Assembly (NCBI RefSeq): GCF_000374285.1
Contig: NZ_KB893942.1
Coordinates: forward strand, 1-64,000
Direction of reading: 5' to 3'
Source of the DNA: Actinobacillus capsulatus DSM 19761
GTDB lineage: Bacteria > Pseudomonadota > Gammaproteobacteria > Enterobacterales > Pasteurellaceae
DNA: 64,000 nucleotides
A program made the position numbers and the translations under genes. The notes beneath the pieces were generated by a model. The model did no database searches. It had not been told where the DNA came from and was given only the letters and a program-made list of their open reading frames with translations. Positions 49,434-59,176 of this stretch are shown here, piece after piece. Positions within the stretch are counted from its first letter, which is position 1. Every line of letters starts with the position of its first letter.

Positions 49434-50468
49434 CTATAAATTTTGATGTAATTTGTTTAAACCTTGCGAAATTTTATCAGGAATTTGCTTTTGGATCTGT
49501 CTAATTGCATGCTCAATTGCATAAAAATATGCATTAGTGCTTGCACCACCATGGCTTTTTACCACTACAGAGGATAATCCTACTAAGGTTGCCCCATTGT
49601 GGCGATCCGGATTGATTTGTTGCAATTTTCGATAAGAGCGATAAAAAATAGCTCGTAATAAATAACGTTTAGCATTTTGACAAATAAAAGAACCTTCAGA
49701 GGATCTTTTTAATAGTGAAAGAATGTTTTTGGCGGCACCTTCCACTGCTTTTAAAGCGATATTACCGGTAAATCCATCACAAACAATGACATCCGCCATA
49801 TTATTCATCAGCTTATCACTTTCTAGAAAACCGATATAATTTAAATCATTGCGCTGTTGTAAACGTTTATCCGTATTACGAATAGTTTGTGTGCCTTTGC
49901 TATTTTCTACGCCGATATTTAATAGTGCTAAACGCGGATAAACTAAATCTAGCATCACTTCGGCAAAAATATTTCCCATTTCAGCAAACTGAATAAGTAA
50001 ATCACTATCTGCTTCTACGTTTGCACCTAAATCAAGCATCACGCTTGATTTTCCGTTCATGCTTGGAATGAGCGTGGTAAGCGCTGGGCGTTCAATATTC
50101 GGTAACGGTTTTATTAATATTTTAGCTAACCCCATTAATGCAGCAGTATTTCCACCGCTAATGCATCCTTGTGCTTCACCATTGGCGACAGCTTCTAATG
50201 CCAAACGCATAGAACTTCCTTTACTTTGGCGTAATGCTTGCATTAAAGGAATATTTGCATCAATAGCATGAGGCGTATGAACAAATCGAATACGTTTTAG
50301 CTGATCGTTAGGGAGAGCATTCAGAAAAGAATTTGCTTGGCGCTGATCACCAAATAGTATAAAAGATAGCATTGGATTTTGTGCCAATGCTAGAGATAAT
50401 GCTGGGATAGTAACACGGGGACCAAAGTCCCCGCCCATCACATCTAACGCAAGGGTTAGACGATTCAA
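49434..50468 (-). CDS. plsX: Phosphate acyltransferase PlsX
   Basis: PlsX converts acyl-ACP to acyl-phosphate for phospholipid synthesis. The N-terminal [19 protein letters not shown] and central [11 protein letters not shown] and [19 protein letters not shown] are family marks. 344 residues. It sits between rpmF (24 bp upstream) and fabH. Confidence 0.97.
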   Translation of the reverse strand: MNRLTLALDVMGGDFGPRVTIPALSLALAQNPMLSFILFGDQRQANSFLNALPNDQLKRIRFVHTPHAIDANIPLMQALRQSKGSSMRLALEAVANGEAQGCISGGNTAALMGLAKILIKPLPNIERPALTTLIPSMNGKSSVMLDLGANVEADSDLLIQFAEMGNIFAEVMLDLVYPRLALLNIGVENSKGTQTIRNTDKRLQQRNDLNYIGFLESDKLMNNMADVIVCDGFTGNIALKAVEGAAKNILSLLKRSSEGSFICQNAKRYLLRAIFYRSYRKLQQINPDRHNGATLVGLSSVVVKSHGGASTNAYFYAIEHAIRQIQKQIPDKISQGLNKLHQNL

Positions 50469-50492
50469 CTGATACCTCGAAACTAACCGAGA

Positions 50493-50663
50493 TTATTTGT
50501 TGATTACTTTGCGACCACGGTAGTAACCGTCAGCAGTTACGTGGTGACGTAAGTGAGTTTCACCGGTTGTTTTATCTACTGAAACTGCTGCTGTTGTTAA
50601 TGCATCGTGTGAACGGCGCATATCACGGCGTGAACGAGATTTCTTATTTTGTTGAACAGCCAC
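50493..50663 (-). CDS. rpmF: 50S ribosomal protein L32 (GTG start)
   Basis: The 56-residue protein begins M(GTG)[19 protein letters not shown] and ends [11 protein letters not shown], the normal L32 sequence. The start codon is GTG with an AGGAGA site 8 bp upstream. It lies between yceD and plsX in the expected order. Confidence 0.95.
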   Translation of the reverse strand: MAVQQNKKSRSRRDMRRSHDALTTAAVSVDKTTGETHLRHHVTADGYYRGRKVINK

Positions 50664-50679
50664 GGGCTTTCTCCTAGAT

Positions 50680-51204
50680 CTAGTTTTTCTTTAAATTAGC
50701 TAATACAGCGAATGGGTTAGGTTTCTTTGCCAATTCTTTAGGCAATTCACCAAACACCTGTTCACTCACGGACACTTCACAGTGTTCTTCACTATGCATC
50801 GGGACTAGAGGTAATTCAATGATAAACTCATCTTCAATCATATCTAGTAAATTTACTTCACCAAACTCGTTTACTTCGATAGGCTCATAAATTTCGGGCA
50901 GATTGTCCGCCTGATCTATATTAGACACTGGACTGAAACAAAATGAACAGTCGAGTGTTTGTGTAAACGGCTTACCGCATCGTTGGCAATCGAATTCCAC
51001 TTCAACTTTAGTCGTACCTTTAATGACGGTTAAGCGTTGCGGATCGATATATAACGAGAGAGTAACTTGTGCGTCGCTTAGCACATTGCCCACAGATTCA
51101 CCCAAACGGCTAAGGAGACTACTTGAAATGTAGCCTTTGTAATCCATTCGACGCTGTGCGTCTTTGTATGGGTCAATGGTGAGGGGTAGTTTTACCTTTT
51201 GCAT
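50680..51204 (-). CDS. yceD: YceD / DUF177 family, 23S rRNA accumulation protein
   Basis: The 174-residue protein has [10 protein letters not shown] (a CxxC pair) in mid-sequence and [13 protein letters not shown] near the C-terminus, the DUF177 pattern. It is needed for normal 23S rRNA levels in E. coli and plants. First gene of the yceD-rpmF-plsX-fabH operon. Confidence 0.93.
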   Translation of the reverse strand: MQKVKLPLTIDPYKDAQRRMDYKGYISSSLLSRLGESVGNVLSDAQVTLSLYIDPQRLTVIKGTTKVEVEFDCQRCGKPFTQTLDCSFCFSPVSNIDQADNLPEIYEPIEVNEFGEVNLLDMIEDEFIIELPLVPMHSEEHCEVSVSEQVFGELPKELAKKPNPFAVLANLKKN

Positions 51205-51431
51205 AGGGAGTGCATATTACAGATAGAAAGCAAAATAGTCAAAGAGAAAATCGGATTTTTCTAAAATATGTTCGTGCAGAAAGCAAATCTCTCATTTGGG
51301 TTTGATGTAAGGTAAATTATACTAATTTTTTCTAGGTAATTTGACCACTAACCATAGCAAAAAAGCTATAAAACTGGTACTTTTATCACCTAACTAAAAA
51401 TTACTCTTATATTTATGTTAAACACGGGACG

Positions 51432-52229
51432 ATGATGTTATTTGCTATTTTAGCGATCCTTGCTTATTTAGGCGCTTTATTATGGGTGGCTCCAACTGTT
51501 GCCAATTTAGAGAACCAAGCTAATAGCCAAAAACCGAATATTAAAGCGGTCTTTGGTATCGGTTTACTTGCTGTGTTATTTCATGCGATTAGCTTGTCTC
51601 AAGAATTTATTTCAACTGAGAACGGACAAAACTTTTCGCTTTCTAATGTTAATTCATTGATGAGTTTCTTGCTCAGTGCATTTGCGACACTGGCGTTACC
51701 TCGTTGGAGAACGATTTGGTTTCCGTTAATGGTGGTTTATACCTTTGGTATTTGTAGTGTGGCGGTATCAAGTTTTGCCACGGGCAACTTCATTAAAAAC
51801 TTAGCGGATAATCCAGGCTTGGTATTCCACTTAGGCATAGCCTTATTTTCTTATGCATTGTTTTTTTTGGCTTTACTTTATGCCTTACAATTAAAGTGGT
51901 TAGATAACAAACTGAAAAGTAAAAAACCGGTATTTTGCAGTATGTTGCCGCCATTAATGACCGTTGAGCGTCATTTCTTTACTTTGACGTTAGCAGCACA
52001 GGCGATGCTGACGGTGACGTTGATTTCCGGCATAATTTATCTGCACAACTTTTTTGCTCCGGAACAAATTCATAAAGCGATTTTTTCGTTTATCGCTTGG
52101 ATTGTTTATGCGATTTTATTACTCGGACAATGGAAATTCCGTTGGCGTGGAAATCGGGTGCTAATTTATTCAATTTTAGGTACAATATTATTGACTATCG
52201 GTTATTTTGGTAGTCATGTGATTTCTTAA
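51432..52229 (+). CDS. ypjD: Cytochrome c assembly-like inner-membrane protein YpjD
   Basis: The 265-residue protein has eight hydrophobic segments and belongs to the CcmC/CcsA haem-handling superfamily (PF01578 type). There is no WWD haem motif as in CcmC or CcsA, so the role may be different. The second ATG at 51435 is equally possible. It lies upstream of the CorC-type gene yfjD, the same pairing as in E. coli (ffh-ypjD-yfjD). Confidence 0.85.
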   Translation: MMLFAILAILAYLGALLWVAPTVANLENQANSQKPNIKAVFGIGLLAVLFHAISLSQEFISTENGQNFSLSNVNSLMSFLLSAFATLALPRWRTIWFPLMVVYTFGICSVAVSSFATGNFIKNLADNPGLVFHLGIALFSYALFFLALLYALQLKWLDNKLKSKKPVFCSMLPPLMTVERHFFTLTLAAQAMLTVTLISGIIYLHNFFAPEQIHKAIFSFIAWIVYAILLLGQWKFRWRGNRVLIYSILGTILLTIGYFGSHVIS

Positions 52230-52238
52230 TCACGGGCG

Positions 52239-52295
52239 GAAGCGGTCGGATTTTCGGCATTTTTTGCAAATTATTTTTCAAATTTGACCGCTTAA
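52239..52295. repeat. Inverted uptake pair between ypjD and yfjD
   Basis: GAAGCGGTCGGATTTT faces AAATTTGACCGCTTAATTATT with a TTTTTTGCAAA core. It lies inside a probable operon. Confidence 0.65.
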
Positions 52296-52321
52296 TTATT
52301 CATTTATATAGGACTTTTATT

Positions 52322-53596
52322 TTGGACAGTATTCCCCTGAGTACTCTTTTTATTTCACTCGCAATTCTTTTATTCCTTTCTGCATTTTTCTCAAGTTCTG
52401 AAACAGGGCTCATGTCGCTCAACCGCTATAAAATGCGCCACCTTGCCGAAAGCGGTCACAAAGGGGCGAAACTTGCAGAAAAACTTCTCAACAAGACGGA
52501 TGTGTTACTTAGTCTTATCCTTATTTGTAATAACTTAGTCAATATTGCCGCTTCTGCGATTGCGACGATGATTGGTATGCGTTTAGCTGGAGATGCCGGT
52601 GTGGCGATTGCAACCGGTGCATTAACCTTTGTAATGCTGGTTTTCTCAGAAATTCTGCCTAAAACCATTGCTGCAATTTATCCGGAAAAAATTGGCTTTT
52701 TTGCCAGTTATGTCTTAACACCGTTAAAAAAAATATTAATGCCGCTTGTGTTTTTGATGAATCTAATCATCAATGCACTGATGAAATTATTACGTGTTAA
52801 AAAAGATGAAAATACTGGATTAAGCGCGGAAGAATTACGCAGTGTAGTTTTAGAAGCCGGAAAATTTATTCCGACCGAGCACCAAGAGATGTTAATTTCC
52901 ATTTTAGATATGGAAAAAGTGACGGTCGAAGACATTATGGTGCCTCGCAACGATATTGGCGGTATTGATATTGATGACGATTGGAAATCAATTATGCGTC
53001 AATTAAACCATGCTGCACACGCCAGAGTGGTGCTATATAAAGGCAATATGGATAAAAATGTGCTGGGTATGTTGCGTGTAAGGGAAGCTTTCCGCTTACT
53101 GTTAGAAAAAGACGAACCAAGTAAAGAAACACTGATTCGAGCAGTGGATGAGGTTTACTTTATTCCGGAAGGTACGCCTTTAACGACTCAGCTAATGAAT
53201 TTTAAAACCAATAAAGAACGTATTGGTTTAGTGGTAGATGAATATGGTGATATTAAAGGTTTAGTCACTTTAGAAGATATTTTGGAAGAGATTGTCGGTG
53301 AATTTACCACCTCGACTGCTCCAAGTTTGGCAGAAGAAGTGAAGCAACAATCGGATGGTTCGGTCATTATTGAAGGCTCGGCAAATTTACGCGATCTGAA
53401 TAAGCTGTTCGGCTGGAATTTACCGGTTGATGAAGTGAGAACTTTCAATGGCTTAATTTTGGAACATCTTGAAAAGATTCCAGATGAAGACACTCAATTT
53501 GAACTGAACAATTTAAAAGTGACGGTGTTGGAAGTGGCGGACAATATGGTGAAACAAGCAAAAGTTGAGCCAATTTCCCCATCGGAAGAAGGCTAA
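52322..53596 (+). CDS. yfjD: CNNM/CBS/CorC-domain membrane protein YfjD (TTG start)
   Basis: The 424-residue protein has four N-terminal membrane segments (DUF21/CNNM domain, FLSAFFSSSETGLMSLNRYKM), then two CBS domains (about 195-320) and a C-terminal CorC domain. Relatives are linked to Mg2+/Co2+ efflux. The start codon is TTG after a TAGGA site; the N-terminus DSIPLSTLFISL aligns with E. coli YfjD, so no later ATG is needed. Confidence 0.9.
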   Translation: MDSIPLSTLFISLAILLFLSAFFSSSETGLMSLNRYKMRHLAESGHKGAKLAEKLLNKTDVLLSLILICNNLVNIAASAIATMIGMRLAGDAGVAIATGALTFVMLVFSEILPKTIAAIYPEKIGFFASYVLTPLKKILMPLVFLMNLIINALMKLLRVKKDENTGLSAEELRSVVLEAGKFIPTEHQEMLISILDMEKVTVEDIMVPRNDIGGIDIDDDWKSIMRQLNHAAHARVVLYKGNMDKNVLGMLRVREAFRLLLEKDEPSKETLIRAVDEVYFIPEGTPLTTQLMNFKTNKERIGLVVDEYGDIKGLVTLEDILEEIVGEFTTSTAPSLAEEVKQQSDGSVIIEGSANLRDLNKLFGWNLPVDEVRTFNGLILEHLEKIPDEDTQFELNNLKVTVLEVADNMVKQAKVEPISPSEEG

Positions 53597-53601
53597 GCCG
53601 G

Positions 53602-53652
53602 TAAGCGGTCGATTTGGTAAAATTTTTTGCGAAATCGACTGCTTGTTTTTTG
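53602..53652. terminator. Inverted uptake pair after yfjD
   Basis: AAGCGGTCGATTTGG faces GAAATCGACTGCTTGTTTTTTG. One arm carries an extra base (GACTGCTT) versus the perfect complement. Confidence 0.65.
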
Positions 53653-53978
53653 TGGATTTGACTCGTACTATTGTTCTATTTTAGTTTATTTTTTAAGCTA
53701 ATGAAATTCAAACAGTTGTGCTACAAATTTAACAATGAATTTATATAAACATCTGAATCTATATTGATATTAGATTAATATGCTAAATAGATAATAACTT
53801 TTTAGTTTAAATCACTGATAAATTCTAAAAAATCACGTCTAAAATTTATTTTATTCTCTTTACTTCTTAACAATTCTTCGGCATATTTCTCGCCCTTGCG
53901 AGCTCTATTCGCAACCAATTTTCTTTTATTCAAATAAAAACTTAGTGTGTTTAATATTTAACATTTGAGGTATCTCTC
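53653..53978 (+). other. AT-rich gap before the Na+ symporter gene
   Basis: About 326 bp without a convincing ORF. A small stem CTCGC-CCTT-GCGAG lies at about 53889-53902, and TGAGG (53966-53970) serves the GTG start. No operator could be named. Confidence 0.4.
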
Positions 53979-55496
53979 GTGTCTTCTAGCAACGCAATTG
54001 CAGCAAAACGCGCTACATTTTCTGGCCGTAATGCTTTTATTCTCGCTGCCATCGGTTCTGCCGTTGGTTTAGGAAACATTTGGCGTTTCCCTTATACCAC
54101 TTATGAAAATGGTGGTGGTGCATTTATTATTCCTTATATCGTAGCGCTTTTAACCGCAGGTATTCCGTTATTGTTTTTAGATTTTGCAATTGGTCACCGT
54201 CACCGTGGTGCGGCGCCATTGTCATTCCGCCGTTTAAACCGTCATTTTGAAGTATTTGGTTGGTGGCAAGTATTAGTAAATGTGATTATCGGCATCTATT
54301 ATGCGGTCGTACTTGGTTGGGCGGCAGTTTATACCTATTTCTCTCTGACTAAAGCGTGGGGAGATAAACCGGTTGATTTCTTTGTCGGCGAATTCTTAAA
54401 AATGGGCGATGTTGCTAATGGCATTAGCTTTGAATTTGTCGGTATGGTTGTTGGTCCACTTATTGCCGTGTGGATTATTGCTTTAATCGTATTAGCATTA
54501 GGAGTCGAGAAAGGAATTGCGAAATCATCAAGCATTTTGATGCCAGTATTAGTCACAATGTTTATTGTTTTAGTGATTTCGTCATTGTTTTTACCGGGTG
54601 CAGCGAAAGGCTTAAATGCGTTATTTACACCGGATTGGACTAAATTAGCTGACTCGAGCGTATGGATTGCAGCGTATGGTCAAATCTTTTTCTCGCTTTC
54701 AATTTGCTTCGGTATCATGATTACCTATTCTTCATATTTGAAGAAAGATGCGGATCTTACCGGCACGGGTATGGTGGTCGGCTTTGCGAACTCGAGCTTT
54801 GAGGTATTAGCCGGTATCGGGGTATTTGCGGCATTAGGCTTTATGGCAACCACAGCTGGTCAGGAAGTGAGTGAAGTGGCAAAAGGCGGTATCGGTCTAG
54901 CGTTCTTTGCTTTCCCTACGATTATTAATGAAGCACCGATGGGAACATTACTTGGTGTGTTGTTCTTCGGTTCATTAACCTTTGCGGCGCTAACTTCTTT
55001 CATTTCAGTAATTGAAGTAATTATTGCCGCTGTTCAAGACAAATTAAAATTTGGTCGTGTAGCTTCAACATTTATTGTCGGTTTACCGATGATGGCGGTG
55101 TCAGTTGTGTTATTCGGTACGACAACCGGCTTACCAATGTTGGATGTAATGGATAAATTTGTAAACAACTTTGGTATCGTTGCAGTAGCATTCGCTTCAT
55201 TAGTGGCGATCGTGGTAAAAGGTAAACTGAGTACGCTTGGTCATCATATTAATAAAACGTCTTCCATTAAAGTGGGTACATTCTGGCGCTTATCTGTTGT
55301 AGTTACCACGGGAGTATTAGCCTTTATGTTATTTAGTGAAGCGATCAAAGTGTTTAATGAAGGATACGAAGGTTATCCAAGCTGGTTTGTGAATAGCTTC
55401 GGTTGGGGCATGGCAGTGGCTTTGGTCGTCATAGCATTTATTCTATCTCGCTTAAAATGGCATAATGAAACAGAATTTAATCCAGAAAACGAATAG
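53979..55496 (+). CDS. Neurotransmitter:sodium symporter (NSS) family transporter, MetP-like large subunit
   Basis: The 505-residue protein has about 11 membrane helices. NSS hallmarks are the helix 1 stretch [17 protein letters not shown] (substrate/Na+ site) and the helix 6-like [14 protein letters not shown]. The start is GTG with TGAGG upstream. A 30-residue hydrophobic protein follows after 11 bp, as in MetP-MetS methionine/alanine symporters of Corynebacterium, so it is placed in the MetP group. The real substrate is unknown. Confidence 0.88.
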   Translation: MSSSNAIAAKRATFSGRNAFILAAIGSAVGLGNIWRFPYTTYENGGGAFIIPYIVALLTAGIPLLFLDFAIGHRHRGAAPLSFRRLNRHFEVFGWWQVLVNVIIGIYYAVVLGWAAVYTYFSLTKAWGDKPVDFFVGEFLKMGDVANGISFEFVGMVVGPLIAVWIIALIVLALGVEKGIAKSSSILMPVLVTMFIVLVISSLFLPGAAKGLNALFTPDWTKLADSSVWIAAYGQIFFSLSICFGIMITYSSYLKKDADLTGTGMVVGFANSSFEVLAGIGVFAALGFMATTAGQEVSEVAKGGIGLAFFAFPTIINEAPMGTLLGVLFFGSLTFAALTSFISVIEVIIAAVQDKLKFGRVASTFIVGLPMMAVSVVLFGTTTGLPMLDVMDKFVNNFGIVAVAFASLVAIVVKGKLSTLGHHINKTSSIKVGTFWRLSVVVTTGVLAFMLFSEAIKVFNEGYEGYPSWFVNSFGWGMAVALVVIAFILSRLKWHNETEFNPENE

Positions 55497-55507
55497 GAGA
55501 AAACAAA

Positions 55508-55600
55508 ATGAGTACTCCAGCAATTATTATGATGAGTATTGCGCTTGTGATTATTTGGGGCGGTTTAGCTTTTGCAGTTAAGCGCTTACCAAAAGAGTAA
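55508..55600 (+). CDS. MetS-like small subunit of the NSS transporter (30 residues)
   Basis: The frame MSTPAIIMMSIALVIIWGGL then AFAVKRLPKE is a single membrane helix with a short positive tail. Position directly after an NSS permease, size, and the WGGLAFAVKR ending match the MetS family. An AGGAG site precedes the ATG. It is easily missed by gene finders because of its length. Confidence 0.85.
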   Translation: MSTPAIIMMSIALVIIWGGLAFAVKRLPKE

Positions 55601-55624
55601 AAAATTTACAAAAATAAATAAAAA

Positions 55625-55658
55625 AGACCGCTTGTTACCTTAGTAAGCGGCTTTTTTT
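55625..55658 (+). terminator. Terminator of the NSS operon (uptake pair)
   Basis: GACCGCTTGTTACC faces TAGTAAGCGGC, followed by CTTTTTTTA. Confidence 0.8.
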
Positions 55659-55763
55659 ACAGTAAAATTTCAAAAAATGTTCAATTTGTGAAAATTAATT
55701 TCATTAATAAATAAATTGTCCTAAATGGTATTGATTAATAATTGGTCAGGTGAATAAGATAAA

Positions 55764-55779
55764 TGAGAGCTAGATCACA
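55764..55779 (+). promoter_or_regulatory. CRP-cAMP site before manXYZ
   Basis: TGAGAGCTAGATCACA matches TGTGA-N6-TCACA at 9 of 10 positions; over the 22-bp consensus 18 positions agree. It lies about 115 bp before the manX ATG. Confidence 0.8.
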
Positions 55780-55886
55780 AATCTGATAAATGCCATTTGT
55801 GTTATGTAAAGAACCATCTACAATTTACTCCGATTTTCACTCTATTTGAAAAGAAATTTCATAAGAATCCCATTAAGGAGTAAATA

Positions 55887-56864
55887 ATGAGCATTGCTAT
55901 TATCATAGCGACCCACGGTGTTGCGGCGGAGCAGCTTCTCAAAACGACCGAGATGTTGATCGGCGAGCAGCCAGACGTTGCCTATATCGACTTCGTACCT
56001 GGCGAAAATGCAGAAACCATTATGGGTAAATATCAAGCATTAGTGGAAGGTGAATTATCACATTGTGATCAAGTGCTTTTCCTTGTTGATATGTGGGGCG
56101 GCAGTCCGTTTAATGCGGCAAACCGTTTTCAAGAAGGCAAAAACAATATGGACGTAGTTACCGGCGTAAATATTCCAATGTTGGTTAATGCGTGTATGGC
56201 TCGCGATGATGTTGAATCGCTAGAAGAATTAGTTGAAGTGGCGTTAGAAGCCGGCGCAACAGGCGTGCGTTCATTAAATCACCAACCGGCTGCAGCAGAA
56301 CCGGTAGCTCCTGCGGCACAAGAACCGGCAGCGCCTACACCACAACCACAAATTGCGGATGACGGTCGCCGTATGACAATTGCTTTAGCACGTATTGATG
56401 ACCGTTTAATTCACGGCCAGGTTGCAACCGTATGGACAAAAGAAAGTAAAGTAAAACGTATCATCGTAGTAAATGATGATGTTGCAAAAGATAAGGTACG
56501 TTCTACGATGTTGAAAAGTGTAGCTCCACTAGGTGTAACGGCTCACGTGGTTGATGTTGCGAAAATGATCCGTGTATATAATAACCCTGAATATGCTGAC
56601 GATCGTGTAATGCTATTATTTACTAATCCAAGTGATGTATTAAGCTTAATTGAAGGCGGTGTTCCGTTAACTTCAATCAACGTAGGCGGTATCTCTCATA
56701 AAGAGGGTAAACAAATGGTTAGCCACGCGGTAGCAGTGGATCAAAAAGATATTGATGCATTTAAAGCGATTGACGCAAAAGGCGTTGAATTAGAAGTGCG
56801 TAAAGTATCAAGCGATAGCCGTCAAGCAATGATGGATCTATTGAAAAAGAATAACTTAATTTAA
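55887..56864 (+). CDS. manX: PTS mannose transporter subunit IIAB
   Basis: ManX carries the phosphoryl group from HPr to incoming mannose (also glucose, fructose, amino sugars). The IIA domain phospho-histidine is H10 (IIATHG), the Ala/Pro linker lies at about 133-158 and the IIB phospho-histidine is H176 (DRLIHGQV). 325 residues, as in E. coli (323). AAGGAG precedes the ATG, and a CRP site lies upstream. First gene of manXYZ. Confidence 0.97.
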   Translation: MSIAIIIATHGVAAEQLLKTTEMLIGEQPDVAYIDFVPGENAETIMGKYQALVEGELSHCDQVLFLVDMWGGSPFNAANRFQEGKNNMDVVTGVNIPMLVNACMARDDVESLEELVEVALEAGATGVRSLNHQPAAAEPVAPAAQEPAAPTPQPQIADDGRRMTIALARIDDRLIHGQVATVWTKESKVKRIIVVNDDVAKDKVRSTMLKSVAPLGVTAHVVDVAKMIRVYNNPEYADDRVMLLFTNPSDVLSLIEGGVPLTSINVGGISHKEGKQMVSHAVAVDQKDIDAFKAIDAKGVELEVRKVSSDSRQAMMDLLKKNNLI

Positions 56865-56875
56865 GGGAAATTATT

Positions 56876-57700
56876 ATGGAACTCTCATTCTTACAAATTC
56901 TTTTAGTGTTCCTTGCCGCTTGTATTTCAGGTGCAGGTTCAATCCTGGATGAATGGCAAACCCAGCGTCCAATCGTGGCGTGTACGTTAGTCGGTTTAGC
57001 GTTATCAGTAGGTGCGCCGGACTCAGCAGAAGTGATTAAAAATGCAATCATTATCGGTGGTACGCTTGAATTAATGGCATTAGGTTGGATGAACATCGGT
57101 GCGGCAGTTGCACCGGATGCAGCATTAGCTTCTGTTGTTTCAACTATCCTTGTTATTGTTGGCGGTCAAGAAATCGCAACAGGTATCGCAGTTGCAATTC
57201 CGCTTGCAGCAGCAGGTCAGGTATTAACTTATGTAGTACGTGCAATTACCGTTGGTTTCCAACATGCGGCAGATAAATCAATTGAAGACGGTAGCTTAAC
57301 TCGCTTAGACTGGTTACACCGTGGTGCGTTAATGCTTCAAGTAATGCGTATTGCAATTCCGGCACTTGTTGTTGCATTAACAGCAGGTACTGATGTTGTA
57401 CAAACAATGTTAAATGCAATTCCACCAGTTGTGACAACAGGTCTTAAAATTGCAGGTGGTTTTATTGCGGTAGTAGGTTACGCAATGGTTATAAATATGA
57501 TGCGTGCAGGTCACTTAATGCCGTTCTTCTTTGCAGGTTTTGTAATTGCCGGCTTTACCGATTTCAACCTTGTTGCACTTGGTGCATTAGGTGCAATCAT
57601 GGCATTGCTTTACATCCAATTACATCCTAAATACAACAAAAGCCAACAAGTTGTGGTAGCACAAGCAGCTGATAATGGCTTAGACAACCGCTTAGATTAA
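56876..57700 (+). CDS. manY: PTS mannose transporter subunit IIC
   Basis: The integral membrane channel subunit of the mannose PTS, 274 residues with about eight hydrophobic stretches. GTLELMALGWMNIGAAVAPD is the family signature. It lies 11 bp after manX and 13 bp before manZ. The IIC/IID pair is also the receptor for class II bacteriocins and phage lambda DNA entry in other bacteria. Confidence 0.97.
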   Translation: MELSFLQILLVFLAACISGAGSILDEWQTQRPIVACTLVGLALSVGAPDSAEVIKNAIIIGGTLELMALGWMNIGAAVAPDAALASVVSTILVIVGGQEIATGIAVAIPLAAAGQVLTYVVRAITVGFQHAADKSIEDGSLTRLDWLHRGALMLQVMRIAIPALVVALTAGTDVVQTMLNAIPPVVTTGLKIAGGFIAVVGYAMVINMMRAGHLMPFFFAGFVIAGFTDFNLVALGALGAIMALLYIQLHPKYNKSQQVVVAQAADNGLDNRLD

Positions 57701-57713
57701 GAAGGAATTTACT

Positions 57714-58550
57714 ATGACTACTGAAATCAAAAAAGTAACAAAAAGTGATTTGAATGCGGTTGTTCGTCGTTCAAACTTATTCCAAGGTTCATGGAACTTT
57801 GAACGTATGCAAGGCTTAGGTTTTGCTTACTCAATGGTACCGGTTATCAAACGTTTATATCCGGATCAAAACTCACAAGAACGTAAAGATGCGATTAAAC
57901 GTCACTTAGAATTCTTCAATACTCAACCATTCGTTGCTGCACCGGTATTAGGTGTGACGATTGCGATGGAAGAAGAGCGTGCAAACGGTAAAGAGATCGA
58001 CAATGCGGCAATCAACGGTATTAAAGTTGGTTTAATGGGACCGCTTGCCGGTGTGGGTGACCCAATCTTCTGGGGTACTGTACGTCCGGTATTTGCAGCG
58101 CTTGGTGCGGGTATCGCATTAAACGGTTCAATCCTTGGTCCGATTTTATTCTTCGTATTATTTAACCTTGTTCGTTTAGCGACCCGTTACTACGGTGTAA
58201 CTTACGGTTATAAAAAAGGTTTAGACGTAGTACAAGATATGAGTGGCGGCTTGTTACAAAAATTAACTGAAGGCGCATCAATCCTTGGTTTATTTATCAT
58301 GGGGGCATTAGTTCAGAAATGGACAAGCATCAATGTACCACTTGTAGTTTCTACGATTCAAATGCAAGACGGTACGGAACAAACCACTACCGTACAACAA
58401 ATTCTTGATAGTTTAATGCCGGGTTTATTACCATTATTATTAACATTTGCTTGTATGTGGTTACTACGTAACCGTGTAAATGCACTTTGGATTATCGTAG
58501 GCTTCTTTGTTATCGGTATCTTAGGTGCAGCAACAGGTGCATTAGCTTAA
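57714..58550 (+). CDS. manZ: PTS mannose transporter subunit IID
   Basis: The 278-residue IID membrane subunit starts with a cytoplasmic segment (LFQGSWNFERMQGLGFAYSM) and has GLMGPLAGVGDPIFWGTVRP, the IID family signature. It ends the manXYZ operon; a weak hairpin and an uptake pair follow. Confidence 0.97.
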   Translation: MTTEIKKVTKSDLNAVVRRSNLFQGSWNFERMQGLGFAYSMVPVIKRLYPDQNSQERKDAIKRHLEFFNTQPFVAAPVLGVTIAMEEERANGKEIDNAAINGIKVGLMGPLAGVGDPIFWGTVRPVFAALGAGIALNGSILGPILFFVLFNLVRLATRYYGVTYGYKKGLDVVQDMSGGLLQKLTEGASILGLFIMGALVQKWTSINVPLVVSTIQMQDGTEQTTTVQQILDSLMPGLLPLLLTFACMWLLRNRVNALWIIVGFFVIGILGAATGALA

Positions 58551-58621
58551 TATTGCTTTTCCACGGAAACCGATTTACTCTAATCATATAGATATAATTT
58601 GTGTTTCCGTGGTTTTATTTT

Positions 58622-58685
58622 ACAAGCGGTAAAATTTGCGGATTTTTTACAAAAATTCAATAAATTTTGACCGCTTGTTTTTTTT
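58622..58685 (+). terminator. Inverted uptake pair after manZ
   Basis: ACAAGCGGTAAAATTTGC faces AAATTTTGACCGCTTGTTTTTTTT, two full uptake sequences in opposite orientation followed by eight Ts. Confidence 0.75.
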
Positions 58686-58717
58686 GCGAACACCGTATTA
58701 CTTAGTGGTAAATTTCA

Positions 58718-59176
58718 ATGACAAACATTATTCTTTTTATTGGTATCGCAGCAGTGCTTGCTTTTGCAATTTACGATCAAGTGATTATGCCTAAACTGAA
58801 AGGTGAAACGAAATTGACCGTACAATTACAACGCCAAGTAAAAGGAGATGCGTGGATCTTAATTGGTTTGATTACGCTTACGATGGTTTATGGAGTACAA
58901 AATGGAATCGAATCGTTAACCATTTATTTATTGGCGTTTTCAATTATACTTTGTGTTTATGTCACTTTTTTACGTTCGCCACGTTTGTTATTAAAAGAAC
59001 AAGGGTTCTTTTTTGCCAATGTCTTTTTTGAGTATGCTAATATTCATCAAATTAACTTAGCTCAATCACAAATTATTGTGATTGATTTAAAGAGCGGACG
59101 ACGTTTACTAGTACGTATTCAAACGCCTGAAGATATAGAGAAAGTTGTAAACTTCTTTGGAGGATACAAAAAATGA
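58718..59176 (+). CDS. DUF986 (YobD/ManO) membrane protein
   Basis: The 152-residue protein has three or four hydrophobic segments and the DUF986 stretch GDAWILIGLI, FLRSPRLLLKEQGFFF. This family regularly follows manXYZ (called ManO or YobD), with an unknown, possibly regulatory, role. Its stop overlaps the manA start by 4 bp (ATGA). Confidence 0.88.
   Translation: MTNIILFIGIAAVLAFAIYDQVIMPKLKGETKLTVQLQRQVKGDAWILIGLITLTMVYGVQNGIESLTIYLLAFSIILCVYVTFLRSPRLLLKEQGFFFANVFFEYANIHQINLAQSQIIVIDLKSGRRLLVRIQTPEDIEKVVNFFGGYKK

Noticed and set aside
53701-53748. A 15-codon ORF (MKFKQLCYKFNNEFI) as a leader peptide before the Na+ symporter gene
   Set aside because: It has no ribosome-binding site, no run of one regulatory codon and no attenuator hairpin after it.
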